Origin: Chloroflexota bacterium
Lineage (GTDB): Bacteria; Chloroflexota; Anaerolineae; Aggregatilineales; Phototrophicaceae
NCBI GenBank assembly: GCA_023392115.1
Contig: JAEVZT010000090.1
Location: 1 to 6,906 of the forward strand
Direction: 5' to 3'
DNA length: 6,906 nucleotides
The notes beneath the pieces were generated by a model that was not told the origin of the DNA, searched no databases, and was given only the letters and a program-made list of their open reading frames with translations. Of the stretch, positions 1-5,431 are shown piece by piece. How positions within the stretch are numbered: the stretch's first letter is position 1; every line of letters begins with the position of its first letter. A program made the position numbers and the translations under genes.

Positions 1-50
1 GTATACTCCCCTCTCCCCGCTTGCGTGGGAGAGGGACAGGGGGTGAGGGG
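1..50. repeat. Dispersed palindromic repeat, copy A (cut by window edge)
   Basis: Perfect 9-bp inverted repeat CCCTCTCCC (9-17) / GGGAGAGGG (27-35) with a 9-base loop, followed by a GGGGTGAGGGG block (40-50). The partner of that block, a CCTCACCCC-type arm, would lie left of position 1. The same words occur in the longer element at 844-927, so I read both as members of one dispersed intergenic repeat family. It lies just downstream of the wzz-like stop codon. The hairpin could act on that transcript's 3' end, but in the minus direction no U-rich tract follows it. Confidence 0.55.
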
Positions 51-92
51 GTGTTTTTGCACGGCGTAGGCTCATCAGTCTGCCTTGTGCGA

Positions 93-770
93 TCATCTGC
101 GCGGGATGCTGCCGAGGACTTTCAAGCCGAGGGCTTCGACGTCGTCGCGGCGGCGCAGGAACGGATCGAGGTAATGCGCCAGCGCCGCCAGTCCCAGCCC
201 GGCGATTACGCCGATGCCGATCTTCAGCAGCGCGCCGAAGCGATCGGTCAGCGGCGGCGGCGCGGCGGTGATCGGCTGCTGGTGCAGGACGGTCACGGCA
301 GCAGGTTCACCGCCCAACTGGGCGAAGTAATCCTGACTGCGCGTGCGCAGGACTTCGATCACTGACTCGGCGATCGTCGTCAGTTCGTCGGCGTTCGACC
401 AGCTCAGGTAGATGCGCCCGACGCTGCCTTCGTTGTCGGCGTTGATCGCCAGCGCCAGCGGGTTAATCGTCACGCCGCGCGCCTCGGCGACCGCCGCGAC
501 TTCGCGGGCGAACTGGCTGCCGCGCACCCATTCGGTGAAAGCGTCGACGGTTAGTTCCGACGAGCGCCAGATGTCTTGATAATCCCCCTCGACGCGGGGG
601 ATAGCTTCCATGGACTGCGCGGCGCTGTAAGCGATCATCGTGCTGTAGCCGCCGCTCGCGCCGCCCCGGTTGAGGAAGTCGGGCAGCGTCAGCGCCGCCG
701 TGATCACGATCGGGATAAGGATCAGCCACCACCAGCGGCGCAGGATTCTCAAGAGGTGAAGGAGTTCCAA
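93..770 (-). CDS. Wzz-like polysaccharide chain-length determinant protein, no kinase domain
   Basis: Likely an inner-membrane polysaccharide co-polymerase that sets chain length of an exported polysaccharide. The 225-residue protein has a basic, Trp-rich start, a first membrane helix at about residues 13-31, a periplasmic middle, a Pro-rich stretch (APPPLTDRFG) and a second membrane helix at about 180-200. A short cytoplasmic tail ends DVEALGLKVLGSIPRR. Two flanking helices with a Pro-rich segment before the second is the Wzz layout. The tail matches the linker that joins Wzz to a tyrosine kinase in fused proteins, but the protein stops there. The frame stays open up to 1037, but that part is antisense to the GT4 gene and crosses a repeat and a TATAAT box. 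I therefore place the start at TTG 770, preceded by AGAGGA (781-786) with a 10-base gap. It is the last gene of the set and may have its own promoter. Confidence 0.75.
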   Translation of the reverse strand: MELLHLLRILRRWWWLILIPIVITAALTLPDFLNRGGASGGYSTMIAYSAAQSMEAIPRVEGDYQDIWRSSELTVDAFTEWVRGSQFAREVAAVAEARGVTINPLALAINADNEGSVGRIYLSWSNADELTTIAESVIEVLRTRSQDYFAQLGGEPAAVTVLHQQPITAAPPPLTDRFGALLKIGIGVIAGLGLAALAHYLDPFLRRRDDVEALGLKVLGSIPRR

Positions 771-780
771 GCGTTTGATA

Positions 781-786
781 TCCTCT
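781..786 (-). promoter_or_regulatory. Ribosome binding site deciding the TTG start of the wzz-like gene
   Basis: On the minus strand AGAGGA lies 10 bases before TTG 770. The spacing is slightly long but it is the only purine-rich site near the first membrane helix. No ATG or GTG start is available in frame between the TATAAT box and the membrane segment. Confidence 0.5.
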
Positions 787-806
787 GTTGTCGAGCCACA
801 GTGGGA

Positions 807-812
807 ATTATA
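807..812 (-). promoter_or_regulatory. Candidate -10 box (TATAAT) for the wzz-like gene
   Basis: Exact TATAAT on the minus strand in a GC-rich intergenic region, about 37 bases before the TTG start, leaving a 5' leader of roughly 30 bases. No convincing TTGACA-like -35 element sits 16-19 bases upstream (the 17-base position reads ATGTGC), and there is no TG extension. The box is therefore a candidate supported mainly by position and exact match. Confidence 0.4.
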
Positions 813-833
813 GCCGAGAGGGGCAAAGCGCAC

Positions 834-927
834 ATGGAAAAGAAACCTCACCCCGCGCAACCTGCGGTTACGCCGCCCCTCGCCATATGGAGAGGGGGAG
901 TTGAGCGAAGCAAAACGGGGTGAGGTT
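834..927 (-). terminator. Possible terminator formed by the palindromic repeat after the GT4 gene
   Basis: In the minus direction the GT4 stop (931-933) is followed within 4 bases by the arm AACCTCACCCCG (927-916). Its perfect 12-bp partner CGGGGTGAGGTT (855-844) is followed by TCTTTTCC. A long branched stem followed by a U-rich stretch resembles an intrinsic terminator, though the 60-base interior makes it much longer than a classical one. Placed between the GT4 stop and the TATAAT box, it would partly insulate the wzz-like gene from the upstream transcript. Confidence 0.4.
844..927. repeat. Dispersed palindromic repeat, copy B (complete)
   Basis: The outer arms AACCTCACCCCG (844-855) and CGGGGTGAGGTT (916-927) are perfect 12-bp inverted repeats. 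Inside is a second palindrome: CCCCTC (876-881) and GAGGGG (892-897) enclose the perfect 8-bp palindrome CCATATGG (883-890). A small AACC-TGC-GGTT hairpin lies at about 859-869. The words CCTCACCCC, CCCTC and GAGGGG are shared with the partial element at 1-50. The element occupies about half of the 160-bp gap between the GT4 and wzz-like genes, and I see no gene in this gap. Confidence 0.7.
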
Positions 928-930
928 GTT

Positions 931-2025
931 TTAGCGCCGGAACTGATCCCACGCGCGCTCGACGTAGCCGGTGATCGCGCGCTCAAAAACCGCCGTGTCG
1001 AACTGCTCGGCGTGGGCGCGGATTTCACGCGCGTCATAGGCGGAAGCGTCGAAATCGCGCATGATCGCCATCAGGCTGTCGACGGTCATTGCGTCGAACA
1101 GCTCGCCCGTTTTGCCGGGGATCACCGTGTTGAGCGCGCCGCCGCCGCGATAGGCGATCACCGGACGCCCTGCCGCCTGCGCCTGCACCGGCGTGATGCC
1201 AAAGTCTTCCAAACCGGGGAAGATGAACGCCTTGCAGCGCGCCATCAGGTCGGGCAGTTGATCGTCGGGCACGTAGCCGAGAAACTCGACGGTCGAGCCT
1301 GCCCGCGCCTCCAGTTGGTCGAGATCGCGCCCCTTGCCGGCGACTTTCAGCGGCACGCCGAGTTTAGTTGCCGCCTCGACCGCCAGATCGATCCGCTTGT
1401 ACGGGATCAGCCGCGAGACGACGAGGAAGTAATCCTCGACGACGTTCGACGGCTGAAAGCGCGCCGTATCGACGGGCGGGAAGATGATGACCGAGTCGCG
1501 CCCGTAGAACGTCTTGATCCGCGCCTGTATCTCGGTCGAAATGGCGATGAATTCGTCGACACGCCGCGCCGCCATCAAGTCCCAGCGGCGGAGCATGGCG
1601 AGCAGCGGGCGCAAGCCGAGCTCGACTTCGCGGCTGAATCCTTCGCGGGCGATGTAAACGTCAGGCTGCCAGACGTAGCGCGTCGGCGCGAGGCAGTAGC
1701 AGATGTGCAGCGTCCGATCGTCGTGGCGCACGCCGTGACAAAAGCCGCTCTTGTTGCTCAGAATGACGTCGTAGGCGGACAGGTCAAGCCCTTCCCACGC
1801 CAGCGGATACAGCGCCAGATACGGCTGGTGATGGGTGTGAATGCGCGGCAGCTTGTCCATCCACAGCGTGCGAATGTCCCACTGGCGGTAAGCGTCGGGC
1901 ATGATGTCGGGCGCGTACAGGCTGGTATAGATTGGGCTGCCGGGGTAGAACGTGACAAGCGTTTCGAGCACGTCTTCAGCGCCGCCGCGCTGGTTGAGCC
2001 AGTCGTGGACGAGCGCCAGCTTCAC
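931..2025 (-). CDS. GT4-family glycosyltransferase (GT-B fold, WbaZ/mannosyltransferase-like)
   Basis: Probably transfers a sugar from a nucleotide-sugar donor to a lipid-linked glycan on the cytoplasmic side of the membrane. The 364-residue protein, normal for GT4, opens with a Rossmann strand KLALVHDWL and a GGAEDVLETL loop. The C-terminal half has VSRLIPYKRID (203-213), LKVAGKGRD, VEFLGYVPDDQL and FIFPGLEDFGITPVQAQAAGRPVIAYRGGGALNTV, the donor-binding region of this family. In the usual EX7E motif the first Glu (E273) is present but the second is Gln (Q281). No membrane segments or signal peptide are seen. The open frame continues upstream to 2070, inside rnhB. I chose GTG 2025 because it overlaps the rnhB TGA as GTGA and starts exactly at the first beta strand, so translation is probably coupled to rnhB. 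Donor and acceptor cannot be read from the sequence. Confidence 0.88.
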   Translation of the reverse strand: MKLALVHDWLNQRGGAEDVLETLVTFYPGSPIYTSLYAPDIMPDAYRQWDIRTLWMDKLPRIHTHHQPYLALYPLAWEGLDLSAYDVILSNKSGFCHGVRHDDRTLHICYCLAPTRYVWQPDVYIAREGFSREVELGLRPLLAMLRRWDLMAARRVDEFIAISTEIQARIKTFYGRDSVIIFPPVDTARFQPSNVVEDYFLVVSRLIPYKRIDLAVEAATKLGVPLKVAGKGRDLDQLEARAGSTVEFLGYVPDDQLPDLMARCKAFIFPGLEDFGITPVQAQAAGRPVIAYRGGGALNTVIPGKTGELFDAMTVDSLMAIMRDFDASAYDAREIRAHAEQFDTAVFERAITGYVERAWDQFRR

Positions 2026-2654
2026 GGTGACACCCGCATCGGCGCGAAACTCATGCGGTGGATCGCGCACGCGCCGTATTCGCGTAGCGCTCCGGCATGT
2101 TTCGGCACGCCGTAGCCCTTATGGACGGCAAAGCCGTACTGCGGGTAGAGCACGTCGTATTCGACCATCCAGCGGTCGCGCTGAACTTTCGCCAGCACGC
2201 TCGCGGCGGCGATGCTCAACGACAGGTTATCGCCGCGGATCAGCGCGCGGTGCGGCATGGTCAAGTTCTTCCAGCGGATCGAGTCGAGCAGGAGAAAGTC
2301 GGGGGTCAGCACCTGACACACGGCATCGAGCGCGCGCTGCATCGCCAGACAGGTCGCCGGGACAATGCCGAGCGCGTCGATTTCGGCGGCTTCTGCCCTG
2401 CCGATCCCCCACGCGGTCGCCGTCGCTTCTATCCGGCTGACAAGGCCCTCGCGCGCCCTCGCGCTCAACTGCTTGCTGTCGTAGACGCCGTCAAGCGCCT
2501 GCGCCAGATCGTCGCGGTCGAGCGGCAAACAGACAGCGCCCGCCACGACCGGACCCGCCCACGCGCCGCGCCCCGCCTCGTCGATGCCGGCGATCAGGCG
2601 GTAGCCCTGCGCCAGCAGCTCATACTCGTGACTCAAGGCGGCGGTCTTGCTCAT
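2022..2654 (-). CDS. rnhB: Ribonuclease HII
   Basis: Cytoplasmic endonuclease that cuts the RNA strand of RNA/DNA hybrids, including single ribonucleotides in DNA, in replication and repair. The 210-residue protein carries GIDEAGRGAWAGPVVAGAV with catalytic D25 and E26, YDSKQL at 58-63, the third acid D124 in LLLDSI, and the fourth D142 in RGDN. SIAAASVLAKVQRDR, YGFAVHKGYG and HRMSFAP follow. All four metal-binding acids of the DEDD set are present and the length is normal, so it should be active. The start is ATG 2654, with GAGGG at 2660-2664 and a 5-base gap; an upstream in-frame GTG (2666) lies within that signal region. The 5' end overlaps the preceding GT2 gene by 35 bases and the stop overlaps the GT4 start by 4. 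It looks like a housekeeping gene translated within a sugar-gene transcript. Confidence 0.96.
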   Translation of the reverse strand: MSKTAALSHEYELLAQGYRLIAGIDEAGRGAWAGPVVAGAVCLPLDRDDLAQALDGVYDSKQLSARAREGLVSRIEATATAWGIGRAEAAEIDALGIVPATCLAMQRALDAVCQVLTPDFLLLDSIRWKNLTMPHRALIRGDNLSLSIAAASVLAKVQRDRWMVEYDVLYPQYGFAVHKGYGVPKHAGALREYGACAIHRMSFAPMRVSP

Positions 2655-3378
2655 AAACACCCTCACGCCAGTTGCGTTGAATCTGCCAGATTTCCCGCAG
2701 CAGTTGAAGCGAATCTTGCACCAACTTCATGCGGCTGTCGGCGTTGAAGTACCACGTGATCGGCACTTCGCGGATTTTGTAACCGCGTCGCTTGGCGATG
2801 AACAGGATTTCGACGTCGAAGCCGATGCCGGTCATCTGCTGGACGGTGAACAGGTCTTCCGCCGAGCGGCGGTTGAACATCTTGAAACCGCACTGGGTAT
2901 CTTCGAAGCCGCGTATCGCCGTCAGCTTGATGATCCAGTTGTTGATGCGCCCCATGATATGGCGGTATTCCGGCTCTTTGATGCGCTGCGCGCCCTTGCC
3001 TTCGCGCGTGCCAATGCTGATGTCGAAGCCGTCACTGTACGGCGGCAGGAAGTGAATGATCTCGTGGATCGGCATGGAGAGGTCGACGTCGCAGATGAAG
3101 CGGTAATCGCCGTGCGCCGCCAGCATACCCGCCTTGACTGCCAACCCCTTGCCGCGCGTGTCGACGACCATCAACTTGACGTAGGGGTGATCGGCGGCGA
3201 ACGCGCGCGCCACGTCGGCGGTCTTGTCGTGGCTGCCGTTCTCAACGACGATCACTTCAGCTTCATAGGGTTGGGTTTTGAGAAAGGCGTCGATCTTCGT
3301 CAAGCTCGGTGGGAGACGGTGTTCCTCGTTGTGCGCCGGCATGATGATCGACAGCAGAGGACGCTTTTCGACACTCAA
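2620..3378 (-). CDS. GT2 glycosyltransferase, dolichol-phosphate glucosyltransferase (ALG5/DPG synthase)-like
   Basis: Likely transfers a hexose from a nucleotide sugar to a polyprenyl phosphate or related lipid acceptor at the cytoplasmic face of the membrane. The 252-residue protein is a single GT-A domain: LSIIMPAHNEEHRLPPSL (9-26), VIVVENGSHDKT (42-53), RGKGLAVKAGM, the metal-binding DVDLS (97-101), IGTREGKGA, and FEDTQCGFKMFNR (158-170). That last block with the following GFDVEILFIAKRRGYKIREVPITW is typical of the ALG5-like branch. No membrane helices are present, unlike the DPM/GtrB proteins with C-terminal helices. The start is TTG 3378, supported by GGAG (3387-3390) 8 bases upstream and by the position of the first strand. 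It lies 45 bases after the rhamnosyltransferase-like gene and overlaps rnhB. The exact sugar is not readable. Confidence 0.88.
   Translation of the reverse strand: MSVEKRPLLSIIMPAHNEEHRLPPSLTKIDAFLKTQPYEAEVIVVENGSHDKTADVARAFAADHPYVKLMVVDTRGKGLAVKAGMLAAHGDYRFICDVDLSMPIHEIIHFLPPYSDGFDISIGTREGKGAQRIKEPEYRHIMGRINNWIIKLTAIRGFEDTQCGFKMFNRRSAEDLFTVQQMTGIGFDVEILFIAKRRGYKIREVPITWYFNADSRMKLVQDSLQLLREIWQIQRNWREGVYEQDRRLESRV
2660..2664 (-). promoter_or_regulatory. Ribosome binding site deciding the rnhB start
   Basis: GAGGG on the minus strand, 5 bases before ATG 2654, lies inside the coding end of the upstream GT2 gene. It favours the ATG over the in-frame GTG four codons earlier. Confidence 0.65.
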
Positions 3379-3386
3379 AGAGATTT

Positions 3387-3390
3387 CTCC
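3387..3390 (-). promoter_or_regulatory. Ribosome binding site supporting the TTG start of the ALG5-like gene
   Basis: GGAG on the minus strand, 8 bases before TTG 3378, in the 45-base gap after the preceding gene. The next ATG in frame falls inside the first conserved strand (codon 13), so the TTG is the sensible start. Confidence 0.6.
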
Positions 3391-3423
3391 GTCAGCGCGT
3401 TACAGACGCGCACGTGCAGCAAA

Positions 3424-4533
3424 CTATTTTTCCTTCGCCGGCGACAAGATCGCCTCGATTGCTTCAATTGGTACGCGGCGCGACGCCTGTACGATCCGCC
3501 GCTTGCGCAGCATGCGCGGGATGCTGAACAGTCCGGCAGCCATGCCGCGCAGCCGCGCGCGAGCAGCTGCGCCCCGCCACGCGCGGATCGCTTCCCATGC
3601 CAGTTTCCACTGCGCCCGCAGGATTTTCCCGCCGTATTTGCGCCACAGCGCCGACGGGTAATCCTTAACGAGGATGAAGATCGAATTCCGACCATCATAA
3701 AAACTGGCGGTGACGCCCCCGCCGCTCGCCGACAAATGATGGTACACGATCGCGCGCGGGGTGTAAAGACAGCGCCAGCCGGCAAGCTGGGCGCGCCAGC
3801 CGAGGTCGACGTCCTCGCCCGAAAAGAAGAAATCGTCGTCGAGCAGCCCGATCGCGTCGAGCATCGTCCGCCGGTACGCCGACGATCCGCCGCACGCGCT
3901 GAAGACGTACTCCTCCCGGTCGTACTGCCCTTCATCGCGCTCCCAGACGCCGCGATTGCCCGCCCGCCCATCGACGGTGAAGAAATCGCCCGCCGTGTGG
4001 ATGTGATCGCGCCGGTCGAACAGCAGCATCTTGCTGGCGACGCTGCCGGCGTCGGGGTGGCGCTGGAAGGCGTCGACGACCGCCGCCGCCCAACCGGGAT
4101 CGGCTTCGGTGTCGTTGTTGAGCAGGGCGATAAACTCACCACGAGCGGCGCGGATTCCGGCGTTACATGCTCCCGTGAAACCGTAGTTCTTTTCCAGCTC
4201 GATCAGCTTGACCCACGGATACTCACGCTTGATCAGTTCCTGCGAGCCGTCGTGCGAGGCGTTGTCGGCGACGATCACCTCGATCGGCTGGTACGTCTGC
4301 CGCTGAAGCGCGTCGAAACACGTCGGCAAAAACTGGATCGCGTTCCAATGGGGGATGACGACCGAGAACAGGGGGGCAGGCTGCTGATCGGGCAGCTGTT
4401 CCGCCAGAGGCTCAAAGCCTCCGGCTGCCGAAAGTGCCTGTAAGCCTGCTGAAGCAGGCTGTTCAGCCTTGTTTACGAGGCTTTCTTCGATTGCCAGACC
4501 CTTTGAGGGTCTGGCGTCGTGCGCCGCCGTCAT
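3424..4533 (-). CDS. GT2 glycosyltransferase, candidate rhamnosyltransferase (WbbL-like), with repeat-derived N-terminal extension
   Basis: A cytoplasmic GT-A transferase adding a sugar to a growing lipid-linked glycan; rhamnose is suggested by the adjoining RmlD gene and overall likeness to WbbL-type enzymes. In the 369-residue form the domain begins at about residue 56 (FSVVIPHWN). It carries ADNASHDGS (89-97), NYGFTGACNAGIRAARGEF, LLNNDTEAD at the metal site (137-145), SACGGSSAYRR, and SGEDVDLGWRAQLAGW (238-253) with the acidic catalytic pair. The C-terminus is basic with no clear membrane helix. Residues 2-55 are an Ala/Gln/Glu-rich extension encoded by palindromic DNA. ATG 4533 has GGGGACAGGA directly upstream and lies 19 bases after the rmlD stop. 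TTG 4545 is possible but weaker. No other ATG, GTG or TTG occurs in frame before the domain. Confidence 0.85.
   Translation of the reverse strand: MTAAHDARPSKGLAIEESLVNKAEQPASAGLQALSAAGGFEPLAEQLPDQQPAPLFSVVIPHWNAIQFLPTCFDALQRQTYQPIEVIVADNASHDGSQELIKREYPWVKLIELEKNYGFTGACNAGIRAARGEFIALLNNDTEADPGWAAAVVDAFQRHPDAGSVASKMLLFDRRDHIHTAGDFFTVDGRAGNRGVWERDEGQYDREEYVFSACGGSSAYRRTMLDAIGLLDDDFFFSGEDVDLGWRAQLAGWRCLYTPRAIVYHHLSASGGGVTASFYDGRNSIFILVKDYPSALWRKYGGKILRAQWKLAWEAIRAWRGAAARARLRGMAAGLFSIPRMLRKRRIVQASRRVPIEAIEAILSPAKEK
4403..4425. repeat. Coding-region hairpin, 10-3-10, second member of a pair
   Basis: The arms GCCAGAGGCT (4403-4412) and AGCCTCCGGC (4416-4425) are complementary except at one position, which gives a G-U wobble in the minus-strand RNA; the loop is CAA. 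Stem length, loop length and the first six bases match the hairpin at 4493-4515. It encodes AGGFEPLA in the extension of the GT2 protein. Confidence 0.75.
4443..4460. repeat. Coding-region palindrome AGCCTGCT/AGCAGGCT
   Basis: Perfect 8-bp arms at 4443-4450 and 4453-4460 around a 2-base centre. A shorter AGCCT (4465-4469) / AGGCT (4478-4482) pair follows at once. AGCCT or its complement occurs seven times between 4378 and 4482, including the copies in the hairpin at 4403-4425. Confidence 0.7.
4493..4515. repeat. Coding-region hairpin, 10-3-10, first member of a pair
   Basis: Perfect 10-bp arms GCCAGACCCT (4493-4502) and AGGGTCTGGC (4506-4515) with a TTG loop. It begins five codons after the ATG of the GT2 gene and encodes ARPSKGLA. 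Its copy-like partner at 4403-4425 starts 90 bases away, so both are read in the same codon phase. Confidence 0.8.
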
Positions 4534-4552
4534 TCCTGTCCCCAATTGCGTG

Positions 4553-5407
4553 TCACCGCACCATCAAGCCTTCTTTTTCGAGGAATGCCAGCACCGCATC
4601 CTGCCACGGGCGCAGAGTCACGCCGATCTTCCTGCCTGCTTGGTTCTCAAGCGCGCTGAAATCGGGAGGCGTCGACGGGCGCGACCATTCCTTCGACGTG
4701 ATCGGCTGGATCGGGGTATCGGCGAATCCGGCGTTGTCGAGGACGAAGCGGGCGAAGTCGTAGCGCGAGCAGTAACCCTCGTTGACGAGGTGGTAAACGC
4801 CGTAACGCTCGGTCTTGATCAGTTGTGCTATCGCTTCGGCGAGATCGTCGGTATACGTCGGGTTGGCGACTTCATCGGTCACTACGCGAAGTGGCTTGCC
4901 CGCCCGCGCCGCGTTGAGGATCGACTGGATGAAGTTCTTGCCGCCGTGCGCGAACAGCCACGCGGTGCGGACGATGTAGTGCCGCGCGTTCGCTTGCTTA
5001 ACCGTCTGCTCGCCGAGCCATTTGCTCTTGCCATAAGGGTTGACTGGCAGCGGAGTGTCGTGTTCCACGTAGGGGCTGCGCTTTCTGCCGTCGAAAACCT
5101 CATTGCTGCTGACGTACAGGATCGGCGCGCGCACCTCTTGTGCCGCCTGCGCGACGTGCATCGCGCCGTAGCCGTTGATCTCGAATGCTTTGCGCGGCTC
5201 ACGGGCGCAGCCGTCGACGTCCGTCCACGCGGCGGGGTGCAGCACGATCTCCGGACGAGCGGCGTTGATCCACGCGCGCGTCGCGTCGCGGTCGGTGATG
5301 TCAAATTCAGCTTGATCGGCGGGAAGAACGTCGTGCCCTTCCCGGCTCAAAACTTCGACGAGCCGCCCGCCCAAACGCCCGGACGCGCCGGTGACTGCAA
5401 TTCGCAT
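4553..5407 (-). CDS. rfbD: dTDP-4-dehydrorhamnose reductase (RmlD)
   Basis: Reduces dTDP-4-dehydro-L-rhamnose to dTDP-L-rhamnose with NAD(P)H, the last step of the rhamnose donor pathway, in the cytoplasm. The 284-residue length is normal. The extended SDR fold shows TGASGRLGGRL (6-16) for nucleotide binding, an early FDITD, HPAAWTDVDGCAREP (57-71), ILYVSSNEVFDG (96-107), the catalytic YGKSK (Y125, K129), VRTAWLF, and NPTYTDDLA. YHLVNEGYCSRYDFARFVL and RPWQDAVLAFL follow near the end. The usual STDYVFDG block reads SSNEVFDG here. ATG 5407 has AGAGG (5415-5419) 7 bases upstream. It lies 24 bases after the PLD-like gene and 19 before the GT2 gene that may use its product. RmlA, RmlB and RmlC are not in the window. 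Confidence 0.93.
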   Translation of the reverse strand: MRIAVTGASGRLGGRLVEVLSREGHDVLPADQAEFDITDRDATRAWINAARPEIVLHPAAWTDVDGCAREPRKAFEINGYGAMHVAQAAQEVRAPILYVSSNEVFDGRKRSPYVEHDTPLPVNPYGKSKWLGEQTVKQANARHYIVRTAWLFAHGGKNFIQSILNAARAGKPLRVVTDEVANPTYTDDLAEAIAQLIKTERYGVYHLVNEGYCSRYDFARFVLDNAGFADTPIQPITSKEWSRPSTPPDFSALENQAGRKIGVTLRPWQDAVLAFLEKEGLMVR

Positions 5408-5431
5408 GTATCTGCCTCTATGACCTGCTGC

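Noticed and set aside
771..1037. Extension of the wzz-like frame by 89 codons upstream.
   Set aside because: This part is antisense to the GT4 gene, crosses the repeat and the TATAAT box, and encodes Ser/Arg-rich sequence unlike Wzz proteins. The TTG at 770 has a ribosome site and places the first membrane helix correctly.
2026..2070. Longer start for the GT4 gene at 2070.
   Set aside because: The added 15 residues lie entirely within rnhB, precede the first beta strand and are not needed by the fold. The GTGA overlap gives a better start.
901..2115. A 404-codon open frame on the plus strand.
   Set aside because: It lies opposite the GT4 gene and the end of rnhB, with no family motif and biased residues, and its start falls inside the palindromic repeat.
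2647..4443. A 598-codon open frame on the plus strand.
   Set aside because: It is antisense to the two GT2 genes, whose conserved motifs run throughout. It has Arg/Asp/Val-rich composition typical of the opposite frame of GC-rich genes and no recognisable domain.
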